From positions 21,267,696 to 21,331,695 of the forward strand of contig OX243825.1 in NCBI GenBank assembly GCA_945859605.1: a DNA stretch of 64,000 nucleotides, read 5' to 3'. A model generated the notes under the pieces. The model ran no database searches. It was not told where the DNA came from and was given only the letters and a program-made list of their open reading frames with translations. The DNA is from Lumbricus rubellus. Taxonomy: Eukaryota > Annelida > Clitellata > Crassiclitellata > Lumbricidae. Of this stretch, positions 63,848 through 64,000 are shown piece by piece; within the stretch, counting starts at the first letter, position 1, and the number at the start of each line of letters is the position of its first letter. Position numbers and translations under genes: made by a program.

Positions 63848-63884
<37 letters not shown>

Positions 63885-64000
63885 GAGTAGAATGTATGAA
63901 TATAAGTTAAAGCATTTAAGCTATCTTTAAATACCGAATGTGTTACAGTCATAATAAACATTGGATCTAAAATTGCAACATACAGTAGAATAGATTTTAA
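61803..64000. other. CLPX intron 3 (to window end), repeats only
   Basis: No further CLPX exon was recognised. Around 62320-63090, degenerate copies of a 'gggcggagacttag/ggcggagtttgg' segment appear in both directions. A SINE-type tail (gcgcctctgagtagg ... ggggtgctatataaatt) ends at 63850 in an ATTG microsatellite (63850-63883). Confidence 0.5.

Overview
The window is animal nuclear DNA. It is AT-rich, with spliced genes, SINEs, LINE fragments, many small DNA transposons, long microsatellites and a frequent dispersed word, (T)AGGCCTA. A marine invertebrate, perhaps a deuterostome such as an echinoderm or hemichordate, fits best, but the species cannot be fixed from the sequence. No bacterial operons, rRNA or CRISPR arrays were seen.

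Host genes, all on the + strand: a two-exon class A peptide-type GPCR (34-2471); a five-exon gene with a poly-Gly tract and a basic Myb/SANT-like C-terminus (6383-10385), probably driven by a compact promoter near 4.5 kb; a small secreted cysteine-rich peptide gene (39412-41469) with a LINE in its intron and a broken partial copy at 42.7 kb; a complete 16-exon CDC16/APC6 gene (45668-58470), which reads as 598 residues with every splice phase matching; and the first three exons of mitochondrial CLPX (from 60066), which runs off the right edge.

The centre (19481-35475, 15,995 bp) is an apparently intact Polinton/Maverick, of the adintovirus-like kind. It has a perfect 6-bp target-site duplication (CAGGCT), terminal inverted repeats of about 391 bp, and a nearly complete virus gene set. 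Leftward genes: two fiber-like proteins, adenain-type protease, protein-primed DNA polymerase B, SAP-NUMOD1 DNA-binding protein, major capsid protein, a small membrane-active/core-like protein, a conserved 299-aa protein, a dUTPase-fold protein, a hydrophobic pVI-like minor protein, penton and packaging ATPase. Rightward genes: zinc ribbon-PLA2 protein and a chromodomain integrase. A 20-bp AT-only spacer separates the two directions. Together these genes could replicate DNA from a protein primer, build and mature an icosahedral particle, attach to a cell, cross a membrane and integrate.

The most unusual points are inside this element. Two tandem fibers share one N-terminus but carry unrelated heads, C1q-like and discoidin-like. 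Adenain-like xxGG|x sites recur in the minor virion proteins. The integrase has no in-frame ATG and joins the PLA2 frame at a run of nine A's. A tRNA-like SINE with its own 15-bp duplication sits in both TIRs. A (TTAGGG)22 array lies in the right arm.

The remaining DNA is rich in mobile elements: two 829-bp hAT derivatives with separate 8-bp TSDs, three copies of a 196-bp hAT MITE, two copies of a 154-174-bp hAT MITE, TTAA hairpins, a TA-flanked MITE enclosing a minisatellite, and several SINE families. CDC16 intron 7 ends in ten tandem copies of its own splice acceptor.
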